Source: Chloroflexota bacterium
Lineage (GTDB): Bacteria > Chloroflexota > Limnocylindria > Limnocylindrales > CSP1-4
Reading direction: 5' to 3'
Assembly (NCBI GenBank): GCA_021789435.1
Contig: JAJYJO010000013.1
Location: 1 to 38,851, forward strand
Length of the DNA stretch: 38,851 nucleotides
Below, piece after piece: positions 32,387 through 38,851 of this stretch (positions within the stretch are counted from its first letter, which is position 1; each line of letters opens with the position of its first letter). A model generated the notes under the pieces. That model had not been told where the DNA came from. It made no database searches and saw nothing but the letters and a program-made list of their open reading frames with translations. The position numbers and the translations under genes were made by a program.

Positions 32387-32515
32387 ATGGAACTTAGGGA
32401 AGAGGACTCGCGTGTCTTCGTCCACAGATCCGTCGGTTCCAGAAGCAAGGCTAGGCGGCGGCCGGTGAATCCACCAGACCGCAAGCGGTTAAGAAAGGGA
32501 CATCTCTCGAGGTGA
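32387..32515 (+). CDS. Possible 42-residue basic peptide
   Basis: The ATG follows a purine run with GGAGG at good spacing (32374-32386) and opens 42 codons ending in TGA. The peptide starts MELREEDSRVFVHRSVG and has 16 Lys/Arg/His, nearly all after residue 8. I know no match. Third codon positions are far less GC-rich than in neighbouring genes, so it may be non-coding or a regulatory leader. It lies between the hairpin and the tandem repeat in the 544-base divergent gap. Confidence 0.3.
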   Translation: MELREEDSRVFVHRSVGSRSKARRRPVNPPDRKRLRKGHLSR

Positions 32516-32560
32516 GCTGGAGGCCGGCAGGGTTCGGATGGTGGCGACGGCCGGCAAGGG

Positions 32561-32660
32561 CGACCGGGCGGCCCAGATGACGACCGGGCGGCCCGGATGA
32601 CGACCGGGCGGCCCAAGGGGCGATCGGGCGGCCCAGGTGGCGACCGGGCGGGCCAGAAGA
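32561..32660. repeat. 20-bp tandem repeat, five units
   Basis: Units at 32561, 32581, 32601, 32621 and 32641, each exactly 20 bases and each starting CGACCGGGCGGCCC or a one-base variant (CGATCGGGCGGCCC, CGACCGGGCGGGCC). The last six bases vary more (AGATGA, GGATGA, AAGGGG, AGGTGG, AGAAGA). It ends 81 bases before the GTG of the lipoprotein gene. Confidence 0.92.
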
Positions 32661-32729
32661 GCCGGTGCGGCCGCCGGCCAGAGCCCTTCGGCGCCCTCGT
32701 CCGGGACCCGGAGCCGGCGGGCCGCGTGC

Positions 32730-32735
32730 GACAAT
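32730..32735 (+). promoter_or_regulatory. -10 box (GACAAT) placing the HExxH lipoprotein as leaderless
   Basis: GACAAT ends 6 bases before the GTG at 32742, the same spacing as at 20390-20402. No ribosome site. Confidence 0.45.
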
Positions 32736-32741
32736 CCCGCC

Positions 32742-34151
32742 GTGACCACGCCGCCGCGCCGACCCATCCAGCGTCCGGGCCCGGGCCGCCGGTCATGGCA
32801 GTACGAGGTCGGAAGCCCAGCCTGCAACCCCGGCCGCGGCTCGGATCATCGCGGCGGCCCGGATCGCCGCCCCCGCCGCGGTCGCCGCCCTTCGGGCCCC
32901 CTGGCGGTCCTCCTGCTCGTCGTCTCGCTGGCCCTCCTCGGCTGCGGCTCCAACCCGCCGTCGACCAGCCCCGCTCCCGCCACCAGCCAGCCGAGCCGGA
33001 CCCTCGCACCCTCTGTCGGGCCGACGCCGGCGCCGACCGCGACGCCGGACGCGGCCGCCGTCTACGCCACGATCCAGCAGCAGGTGGAGCAGATCCGCGG
33101 CCTGCAGCCGCGACGGGCGATCACCCCGACACTGCTCGACGAGGCCGCCCTCCACCAGCTCGTGGTGGCCTCCTTCGACAAAGCCAACCCGAGCGGCCAG
33201 CTCCAGGCCGAGCAGGAGCTGCTGCAGCACCTGGGGCTGCTGCCGGGCTCCGCCTCGCTGGTGGACCTCGAGACCCAGTTCCTGAGCGGCGAGGTGGTCG
33301 GCCTCTACGACCCGGAGACCAGGAAGCTCTACGTCGTCTCGCAGGCCGGCCAGCTGGGGCCCACCGAGCGCGTCACCTACGCCCACGAATTCACGCACGA
33401 GCTGCAGGACCAGAACTTCGGCCTCCAGGACCTGGGCCTGGACCAGCCCGACCAGGGCGACCGGGCGCTCGCCCGCTCGGCTCTCGTCGAGGGCGACGCC
33501 ACCCTGGTCATGCAGCTGTGGGAGACGGAGCACCTGACGGCGGCCGAGATCGGCCAGGTTGCCGGCCTCGGCGACCTCCTGGGCCAGCTCGCCCTCCTGG
33601 CCCGGATGCCGGCGATCCTGGTCCAGGACAGCCTCTTCCCGTACACCGCCGGGCTGCAGTTCGTGACGGCCCTCCGAGCCCAGGGCGGCTGGGCGGCCGT
33701 CAACGCCGCCTTCCGCGACCCGCCCGACTCGACCAGCCAGATCCTGCACCCCGAGCGGTACCTCGCCCACCAGCGACCGCTGGCCGTCTCGCTGCCGGCC
33801 GGCCTGCCGGCTGAGCTCGGTTCGGGCTGGAGCCTGCCGCTGCAGGACACCCTCGGCGAACTCCAGCTGCGGATCTGGCTCGGTTCGCAGGGCACGACCG
33901 CCGACGCTGCCGGCGTGGCCGCCGGCTGGCGGGGTGACCGAGTCGGGCTCTACCGGGGGCCGGACGGGGCATGGGCGGTGGTGATCGCCACGGCCTGGGC
34001 CTCCCCGTCGGCAGCGGCAGCCTTCCGGGATGCGGCTGACGGCGTCCTCGCGAAGCTGCCGGTGGGGACGACGGTCGCGGGAGCTGCCGGGCCGGTCGTC
34101 GCCCTCGCCAGCGATCCGACGGTCCTGGGCCAGGTCGTCGCCCGCCTCTGA
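32742..34151 (+). CDS. Lipoprotein with HExxH metallopeptidase motif
   Basis: A 469-residue protein. Residues 1-52 are an Arg/Pro-rich cytoplasmic extension, 53-67 a hydrophobic signal, and LLGC (Cys68) a lipobox. A Pro/Thr/Ser linker follows to about 103. The catalytic part contains VTYAHEFTHELQDQNFGL (His215, Glu216, His219) and ALVEGDATLVM, whose Glu250 is a plausible third zinc ligand. This HExxH...EGDA layout occurs in uncharacterised Chloroflexota and actinobacterial lipoproteins. It is probably an outer-face zinc protease; the substrate is unknown. The frame is open further upstream, but the GTG at 32742 sits 6 bases behind a GACAAT box and is my choice. Confidence 0.82.
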   Translation: MTTPPRRPIQRPGPGRRSWQYEVGSPACNPGRGSDHRGGPDRRPRRGRRPSGPLAVLLLVVSLALLGCGSNPPSTSPAPATSQPSRTLAPSVGPTPAPTATPDAAAVYATIQQQVEQIRGLQPRRAITPTLLDEAALHQLVVASFDKANPSGQLQAEQELLQHLGLLPGSASLVDLETQFLSGEVVGLYDPETRKLYVVSQAGQLGPTERVTYAHEFTHELQDQNFGLQDLGLDQPDQGDRALARSALVEGDATLVMQLWETEHLTAAEIGQVAGLGDLLGQLALLARMPAILVQDSLFPYTAGLQFVTALRAQGGWAAVNAAFRDPPDSTSQILHPERYLAHQRPLAVSLPAGLPAELGSGWSLPLQDTLGELQLRIWLGSQGTTADAAGVAAGWRGDRVGLYRGPDGAWAVVIATAWASPSAAAAFRDAADGVLAKLPVGTTVAGAAGPVVALASDPTVLGQVVARL

Positions 34152-34243
34152 CGGCCATGGACCGAGCCGCCCCGCACCGACGGCCATCGCCTGCGGCCCT
34201 GCCCCGCTGCCCCCCGGACGCCGCCGGCCCCGCGCCGCCCGGT

Positions 34244-36049
34244 CTACATGGACGCGGGGGCGGAGATCCCGAGCAGGCCCAGGGCGTTGGCGAGCGTGAT
34301 CCGGGCCGCCTCGACGAGCGCCAGGCGCAGCCGGGACCGGTCCGGCTCGGCCGGATCCACGACGCGCGCGTCGCGGTAGAAGGCGTGGAAGGTCGTGGCC
34401 AGCTCCGTGGCATACGCCGTCAGGCCCTGCGTCTCCCCGGCGGCCGCCGCGTCCTCCACCACCTCCGGCAGGCGGACCACGGCTCGCGCGAGCGTGGCCT
34501 CCGGCCCCCCCGTCAGCAGCCCTGAGCCGACCAGGCGGCCGGCCGGCCCCAGGTCGGCCTCGGCCGCCTTGCGCAGGATCGACGCGATCCGCGCGTGGGC
34601 GTACTGGACGTAGTAGACCGGGTTCTCGTTCGACTGCTTCTTGGCCAGCTCGATGTCGAAGTCGATGGCGCTGCTCGGGCCGCGCGAGCCGAAGAACCAG
34701 CGGGCGGGGTCCGCCCCGATCTCCGAGAGGAGGTCGTCCAGGGTGATGAACTCGCCGGCCCGCTTCGACATCGAGACCTCGTGGCCCTCGCGGACGAAGC
34801 GGACCCAGGCCACCAGGAGGACCTCCACGGCCGCCTTCGAGAAGCCCATCGCCTCGGCGGCGTTGCGCAGGCGGGCGACCGTGCCGTGGTGGTCCGCGCC
34901 CCAGATGTAGACGAGGCGGTCGAAGCCCCGGCTGAACTTCTCCACCAGGTAGCCGATGTCGGAGCCGAAGTAGGTGAAGTCGCCGTTCGACTTGCGGACG
35001 ACCCGGTCCTTGTCATCGCCGAAGGCGGCCGAGCGGAACCAGAGCGCGCCGTCCTGGTCGTAGAGCTGGCCGGCCGCCGCCAGCCGCTCGACCGCCTGCT
35101 CCACCCAGCCCTCCCGGTAGAGGCTGCCCTCGCTCTTCCAGACGTCGAAGCGGACGCCGAGCCGGGCCAGGCTGGCCTCGATGCCGGCGCGTACCCGCTC
35201 GGAGGCCCAGACCCCGACCGCCCAGGCCGGATCGCCGGCCGCGTCGGCCGCCTCGAGCACGTCGCCCGGCAGCCCGCCGGCCAGCTCCGCCACGTAGTCC
35301 CCGTGGTAGCCGTCGTCCGGGACCGGCGCTCCGGTCCGCACGGCGAGCACCGACGCGCCGAGGTTCCGGACCTGGGCCCCGAAGTCGTTGAAGTAGTACT
35401 CGCGCGTCGTGCGGTGGCCGGCCGCCTCCAGGACCCGGCAGAGCAGGTCCCCGACGAAAGCGCCCCGGGCGTTGCCGATGTGAAGCGGCCCCGTGGGGTT
35501 GGCGGAGACGAACTCGACGTTGACGTGGCGCGGTTCCGCGGCCGCCACCCGGCCCCAGCTCGCCGGCTCGGCCAGGATCCGCTCCAGCGTCGCCTCAAGG
35601 GCCGCGTCGGCCAGGCGGAGGTTGAGGAAGCCCGGGGGGGCCACCTCGACCGCCGCCAGGGGGTTGACCGCCGGGCCGGATCCCGGCTCGGGCCCCTGCT
35701 CGGGCCCCTGCGCGGAGTCCTGCTCGGGCTCCTGCTCGGAGACCCGTGCGGCCTTGATCTCCCGGGCCAGCTCCGCCGCGATCGCCGCGGCGATCTCGAG
35801 CGGGGCGCGGCGACAGGGCCGGGCGAGCCGGAGGGCGAGGTTGCTGGCCAGGTCGCCGTGGGCCGGGTCGGCCGGCCGCTCGACCTCGACCGCCGGCGGC
35901 TCGGTGCCGGCCGGGATCGCCGGCAGCGCCCCGGAGGCGACGGCGCGGTGCCAGGCCCGCTCCACGGTCAGCCGCGCCCCGGTTCGCAGGGGGGGCGCGG
36001 CCGGGCGCGAGTCCAGCGGGGAACGGGACGTAGGGGGCACGGCCGTCAT
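34244..36049 (-). CDS. argS: Arginyl-tRNA synthetase
   Basis: A 601-residue class I synthetase. The N-terminal Add-1 tRNA-recognition domain is followed by HVNVEFVSANPTGPLHIGN (175-193, HIGH motif as HIGN), the DYVAELAG region, KSNGDFTYFGSDIGYLVEK, the MSKR form of KMSKS in VSMSKRAGEFITLDDL, and the DALR anticodon-binding domain ending ANALGLLGISAPASM. An unusual insert at about 104-128, made of repeated Glu-Gln/Gly-Pro units, interrupts Add-1. The ATG at 36049 is chosen because the upstream 45 codons are not family-like. There is no clear ribosome site. Confidence 0.95.
   Translation of the reverse strand: MTAVPPTSRSPLDSRPAAPPLRTGARLTVERAWHRAVASGALPAIPAGTEPPAVEVERPADPAHGDLASNLALRLARPCRRAPLEIAAAIAAELAREIKAARVSEQEPEQDSAQGPEQGPEPGSGPAVNPLAAVEVAPPGFLNLRLADAALEATLERILAEPASWGRVAAAEPRHVNVEFVSANPTGPLHIGNARGAFVGDLLCRVLEAAGHRTTREYYFNDFGAQVRNLGASVLAVRTGAPVPDDGYHGDYVAELAGGLPGDVLEAADAAGDPAWAVGVWASERVRAGIEASLARLGVRFDVWKSEGSLYREGWVEQAVERLAAAGQLYDQDGALWFRSAAFGDDKDRVVRKSNGDFTYFGSDIGYLVEKFSRGFDRLVYIWGADHHGTVARLRNAAEAMGFSKAAVEVLLVAWVRFVREGHEVSMSKRAGEFITLDDLLSEIGADPARWFFGSRGPSSAIDFDIELAKKQSNENPVYYVQYAHARIASILRKAAEADLGPAGRLVGSGLLTGGPEATLARAVVRLPEVVEDAAAAGETQGLTAYATELATTFHAFYRDARVVDPAEPDRSRLRLALVEAARITLANALGLLGISAPASM
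35666..35740. repeat. Short in-frame repeat inside argS
   Basis: Several copies of CTGCTCGGGCC-like 12-mers on the plus strand code on the minus strand for the EQEPEQDSAQGPEQGPEP insert of ArgS. All copies keep the frame. Confidence 0.65.
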
Positions 36050-36507
36050 GGTAGCCGCTCGGGGAGGGCCGGGGCCGGTCGACCGGGGCCGGGCCGCCGG
36101 GCCGGGGCAGCGCGCCGGGCCGGTGGGTTGGGGGCAGGACCCCCCAGGTACCAGAGAGCCAGGCCCTTCGGTGCGGCGCGGCACCGCATTCGGATGGCCG
36201 CGGGCTGAAGTTGGAGTGAGATCGGTGTAGTTCGGTATGGAAATCGGTCGAATGCACTAGTACCTTTAGTGGTCCAACCGGAGTACGCTCCGGCCGCACT
36301 CGATCAGGCGCCGTTCATTTTGCGGCGCCACCAGTGTCTCAGGGCCGTCCCCCCTGGAGGGGCCGGCACGGGGTTCTCGGCGCCGCCCGGTCACCACGGT
36401 GCCACAGGGGGAAGCGGTGGCGGAGACCTGCCCGGGTCTGACCGTCACACCCCGGCGACAGCGAGGCTCGCATCGTCGCTTCGGACTCGGGGATCAGGAG
36501 GTCTCAC
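36050..36507. other. 458-base divergent region with hairpin-rich leader
   Basis: The gap between argS (-) and the SpaA-like gene (+). The half near the SpaA gene is less GC-rich and holds a dyad CACTA-N7-TAGTG (36255-36271), hairpin CCGGAG-TACG-CTCCGG (36278-36293), hairpin GGCGCCG-9 nt-CGGCGCC (36307-36329) and CCCC-TGGA-GGGG near 36350. It ends with AGGAGG (36496-36501). It may be a structured 5' leader; it matches no riboswitch I know. No clear promoter hexamers. Confidence 0.45.
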
Positions 36508-38851
36508 ATGTCTCGGGGCCTGTTGCGCATGACTGCGCGCACCCAGAGGGGCGGGGCGCTCCTCTGGTCGTTGCTCTTCGTTCTTTCCATCGGCATGCAG
36601 TACGCGGGGGCGTTCGCGCCATCTGGAGCCCTGGCCGCAAACGCCAGCGGCAACGTCAACCTCGGCGGGTTCGAGATCGACGGCGACTTCCCTGCCGGAA
36701 CGATGACCCCGCCCGGCGACGACTGGTCGAACCACGCGAACACGGGACCCGGTCTGGTCAGCGGTCCAGCCGCCATCGATCCAGTCAAGGGCAGCGAAGT
36801 CAACGGCGTCGCAGTGCCGGACACGACTGTCTTCTCGACGGGCTCGAAGGAGGGTGATCCGCCGACATCGTGGTCGGCCAACGGGACCGCTGGTGCGCCA
36901 TCGAAGGGCGACATCGGCAACGTCTTCGCGACGGCCCGTCCGTTCCTCGTCAACGGCCAAGTCCACTTCTTCGTCTACCTCGGCATCGAACGGTTGGGCA
37001 ATGACGGCACCGTCTACTACGACTTCGAGTTCAACCAGCACCCGGACGTGTCGAGCAGCGACGGCAGCATCGTCGATGGTGTACCGAGCCGGACGGCCGG
37101 GGACCTTCTGTTCGTCGCCTCCCAACAGGGTTCCGGACAGACGGCGGGTCTTGCTCCCGGTGGCTCGCTTTTCGTGTGGACACTTTCCGGCACCTGTGTC
37201 ACCCCGGATGGGTCTACGGCATCCGCACCATGCTGGAACGAGGTCAGCCTTCCCGCCGGTACGTTCGCGGCCGCGGTTAACCAGAACACGATCACCCCAG
37301 GTCCTTGGCGCGATGATGTGGCGGCAGCCCAAGGCGGCACCATCGCTCCAGGTGAGTTCTACGAAGCCGCGATCGATCTCACGGGCGCGGGCATCAACCT
37401 GACGTGCCCCGGCTCCCTGGGAACCCTCAACGTTCGTTCCCGATCCTCGATCTCCAATACCGCCCAGCTCAAGGACTTCGTCGCTCCAATCACCCAGGTC
37501 CTTTCCAACTGCGGTGCCCTGACCTGGCAGAAGCAGGATGACAAGGGCCAGCCGCTCGGGGGCGCCACCTTCACGGTGAGCCCGAACCCGCTCACCGGGT
37601 CCGGGACCCTGACCGTGGCCGACAACACGGGTCAGGCCGGTTACACCGGAGCGGACAGCGACGCGCGAGCCGGCTTCTTCCGGCTCGACAACGTCATCCC
37701 CGGCACCTACACCATCACCGAGACCGTCGCACCTGCCGGGCACTCCCTGGATCCCAACGCGGCGCAGTCCGGCATCGTGGTATCAGCCTTCCAGACGACG
37801 AATGTCAGCTACATCTGGAAGAACCCAACGCTCACGAATGTCACGGTCGTCAAGAAGGACGCGACGACCGGCGCGAACATCGATGGCGCATCCTTCCAGT
37901 TGTGGAATGACGTCAATGCCAGCCACACGCTGGATGCCGGCGACACGAAGATCGGAGCCGCAGTCCAGACCACGGGTGGCACGTACACCTGGACGGGCCT
38001 GGGCTACGGCAACTACCTGATCCAGGAGGTTTCACCGCCGGCCGGTTACAGCCTTCCGGCGACGACCGTCCAGTCGTTCTCGATCTCCGCCCAGAACTCG
38101 GGCACGACCCGGACCTTCACCTTCAATGACCCCGAGATCCCGAGCTCAATCAAGGTGGTCAAGCTCGATGCGGTCACCAACGCCCCCCTGGCGGGCGCGG
38201 TGTTCGGTCTGCGGTCCACGCCGACCGGCGCGGACATCACCACCTGCACCACCGCCACCGATGGCAGCTGCACGTTCAGCGGCCTCCTCTTCGGCACCTA
38301 CTACGTCGTCGAGGAGAAGCCTCCAACCGGCTACCAGCTCTCCAATCCCTCCACGCAGGGCCCAATCACCATCGACGCGAGCAACGCCGGCACGACGCAG
38401 ACCCTTACCTTCAGCAACCCGCATACGCTCAGCAGCCTGACGGTCAAGAAGGTCGACGCGGAGAGCAACGCGCCGCTCGCCGGAGCGACATTCGAGCTCC
38501 ATAGCGGAAGCGCCACCGGGACCCTCGTCGGCACCTGCTCGACGACGCTGCCCAGCGGCACCTGCTCGATCGGCAGCCTCGACTTCGGCTCCTACTACTG
38601 GGTCGAGACGGCCGTTCCGACCGGCTACAACCTGCCGGCCGTGACCGTCCAGGGCCCGATCACCATCAACGCCGGCAACGCCGGCACGACCTTCGCGGTC
38701 ACGACCTTCAGTGATCCGCGGGTTCTCAGCAGCCTGACGGTCAAGAAGGTCGACGCGGAGAGCAACGCGCCGCTCGCCGGAGCGACATTCGAGCTCCATA
38801 GCGGAAGCGCCACCGGGACCCTCGTCGGCACCTGCTCGACGACGCTGCCCA
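36508..38851 (+). CDS. Secreted SpaA/pilin-like repeat protein, 3' end outside window
   Basis: A partial gene, 781 codons, open at the window edge. Residues 1-45 are a signal peptide with likely cleavage after GALA. An N-terminal domain (about 46-330) ends NTAQLKDFVAPITQVLSNCG. SpaA-type prealbumin repeats follow, starting near 335 (WQKQDDKGQPLGGATF), 443 (VTVVKKDATTG), 546 (IKVVKLDAVTN), 643 and 742 (LTVKKVDAESNAPLAGATF). Each has the first-strand Lys, the TET or VETAVPTGY-type Glu and an Asn/Asp near its end, the set that forms internal isopeptide bonds in Gram-positive pilins. It is probably a long surface stalk or adhesin. AGGAGG precedes the ATG by six bases. Its codon use is less GC-rich than that of its neighbours. 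Any LPXTG or anchor lies outside. Confidence 0.85.
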   Translation, partial: MSRGLLRMTARTQRGGALLWSLLFVLSIGMQYAGAFAPSGALAANASGNVNLGGFEIDGDFPAGTMTPPGDDWSNHANTGPGLVSGPAAIDPVKGSEVNGVAVPDTTVFSTGSKEGDPPTSWSANGTAGAPSKGDIGNVFATARPFLVNGQVHFFVYLGIERLGNDGTVYYDFEFNQHPDVSSSDGSIVDGVPSRTAGDLLFVASQQGSGQTAGLAPGGSLFVWTLSGTCVTPDGSTASAPCWNEVSLPAGTFAAAVNQNTITPGPWRDDVAAAQGGTIAPGEFYEAAIDLTGAGINLTCPGSLGTLNVRSRSSISNTAQLKDFVAPITQVLSNCGALTWQKQDDKGQPLGGATFTVSPNPLTGSGTLTVADNTGQAGYTGADSDARAGFFRLDNVIPGTYTITETVAPAGHSLDPNAAQSGIVVSAFQTTNVSYIWKNPTLTNVTVVKKDATTGANIDGASFQLWNDVNASHTLDAGDTKIGAAVQTTGGTYTWTGLGYGNYLIQEVSPPAGYSLPATTVQSFSISAQNSGTTRTFTFNDPEIPSSIKVVKLDAVTNAPLAGAVFGLRSTPTGADITTCTTATDGSCTFSGLLFGTYYVVEEKPPTGYQLSNPSTQGPITIDASNAGTTQTLTFSNPHTLSSLTVKKVDAESNAPLAGATFELHSGSATGTLVGTCSTTLPSGTCSIGSLDFGSYYWVETAVPTGYNLPAVTVQGPITINAGNAGTTFAVTTFSDPRVLSSLTVKKVDAESNAPLAGATFELHSGSATGTLVGTCSTTLP
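38428..38851 (+). repeat. Direct DNA repeat of a SpaA-like unit (period 297 bp)
   Basis: Bases 38725-38851 are identical to 38428-38554 over all 127 positions up to the window end; the offset is 297 bases, 99 codons. The parts between (38555-38724) belong to the first copy. Confidence 0.92.

Noticed and set aside
32561-32660. CRISPR array
   Set aside because: The 20-bp units are directly adjacent without spacers, are few and imperfect, and no cas genes are present.
36255-36350. Known riboswitch (c-di-GMP, cobalamin, c-di-AMP) before the SpaA-like gene
   Set aside because: The hairpins lack the conserved core strings of those classes.

Overview
The window is a gene-dense, very GC-rich (by eye about 70% or more) bacterial chromosome segment. 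It has short intergenic gaps, frequent GTG starts and start/stop overlaps (GTGA, ATGA). The gene content (LexA with a GAAC-N4-GTTC operator, dodecin, DUF5946, DUF1992, MalT-like STAND protein, MttB-like methyltransferases, many start codons directly behind a -10 box) suggests an uncultured Chloroflexota lineage. A GC-rich actinomycete-like lineage cannot be excluded. There are no rRNA, tRNA, CRISPR or intact insertion sequences.

Layout. 1-5.7 kb, minus strand: a STAND/MalT-like ATPase that ends without a LuxR DNA-binding domain, dodecin, a small zinc-ribbon protein, replicative helicase dnaB and lexA. 5.7-6.8 kb, plus: a YkvA-like membrane protein overlapping rplI. 6.8-8.9 kb, minus: a large polytopic membrane protein. 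9-12 kb, plus: dinB, an orphan Imm5-like immunity protein and a small gene (11592-11861) behind a promoter with two LexA boxes. Then a DUF5946 protein on minus.

12.7-19.9 kb, plus: a one-carbon operon, fchA-folD-fhs-corrinoid protein-mttB1-mttB2. It can pass methyl groups from a methylated amine through a corrinoid protein into tetrahydrofolate and interconvert C1-folates with formate. The FolD lacks the lysine needed for its cyclohydrolase step, and the overlapping fchA gene probably supplies that step.

20-24.8 kb: a His-rich small membrane protein (-), a histidine phosphatase and an MFS transporter (+), a DedA protein (-), an acetyltransferase carrying five NPF motifs and a lipoprotein (+). 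25-31.3 kb, plus: histidine degradation, hutU-hutH-DUF1992-ftcD-hutI. FtcD makes 5-formimino-THF, which needs a cyclodeaminase, and the fchA product at 12.8 kb is the only candidate here. The histidine and C1 operons are therefore linked metabolically.

31.5-36 kb: a metallo-beta-lactamase-fold protein that has lost metal ligands (-), a 544-base gap with a perfect hairpin, a possible 42-residue ORF and a 5 x 20-bp tandem repeat, an HExxH lipoprotein with a leaderless GTG start (+), and argS (-). 36.5 kb to the end: the first 781 codons of a secreted SpaA/pilin-like repeat protein that runs off the window, behind a hairpin-rich leader.

Regulatory themes. Several genes start 6-8 nt after a -10 box (leaderless), a TAGACT -10 element recurs upstream of four genes, and short tandem repeats sit in many intergenic gaps. 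All assignments come from reading the sequence and from memory of families; no searches were run.
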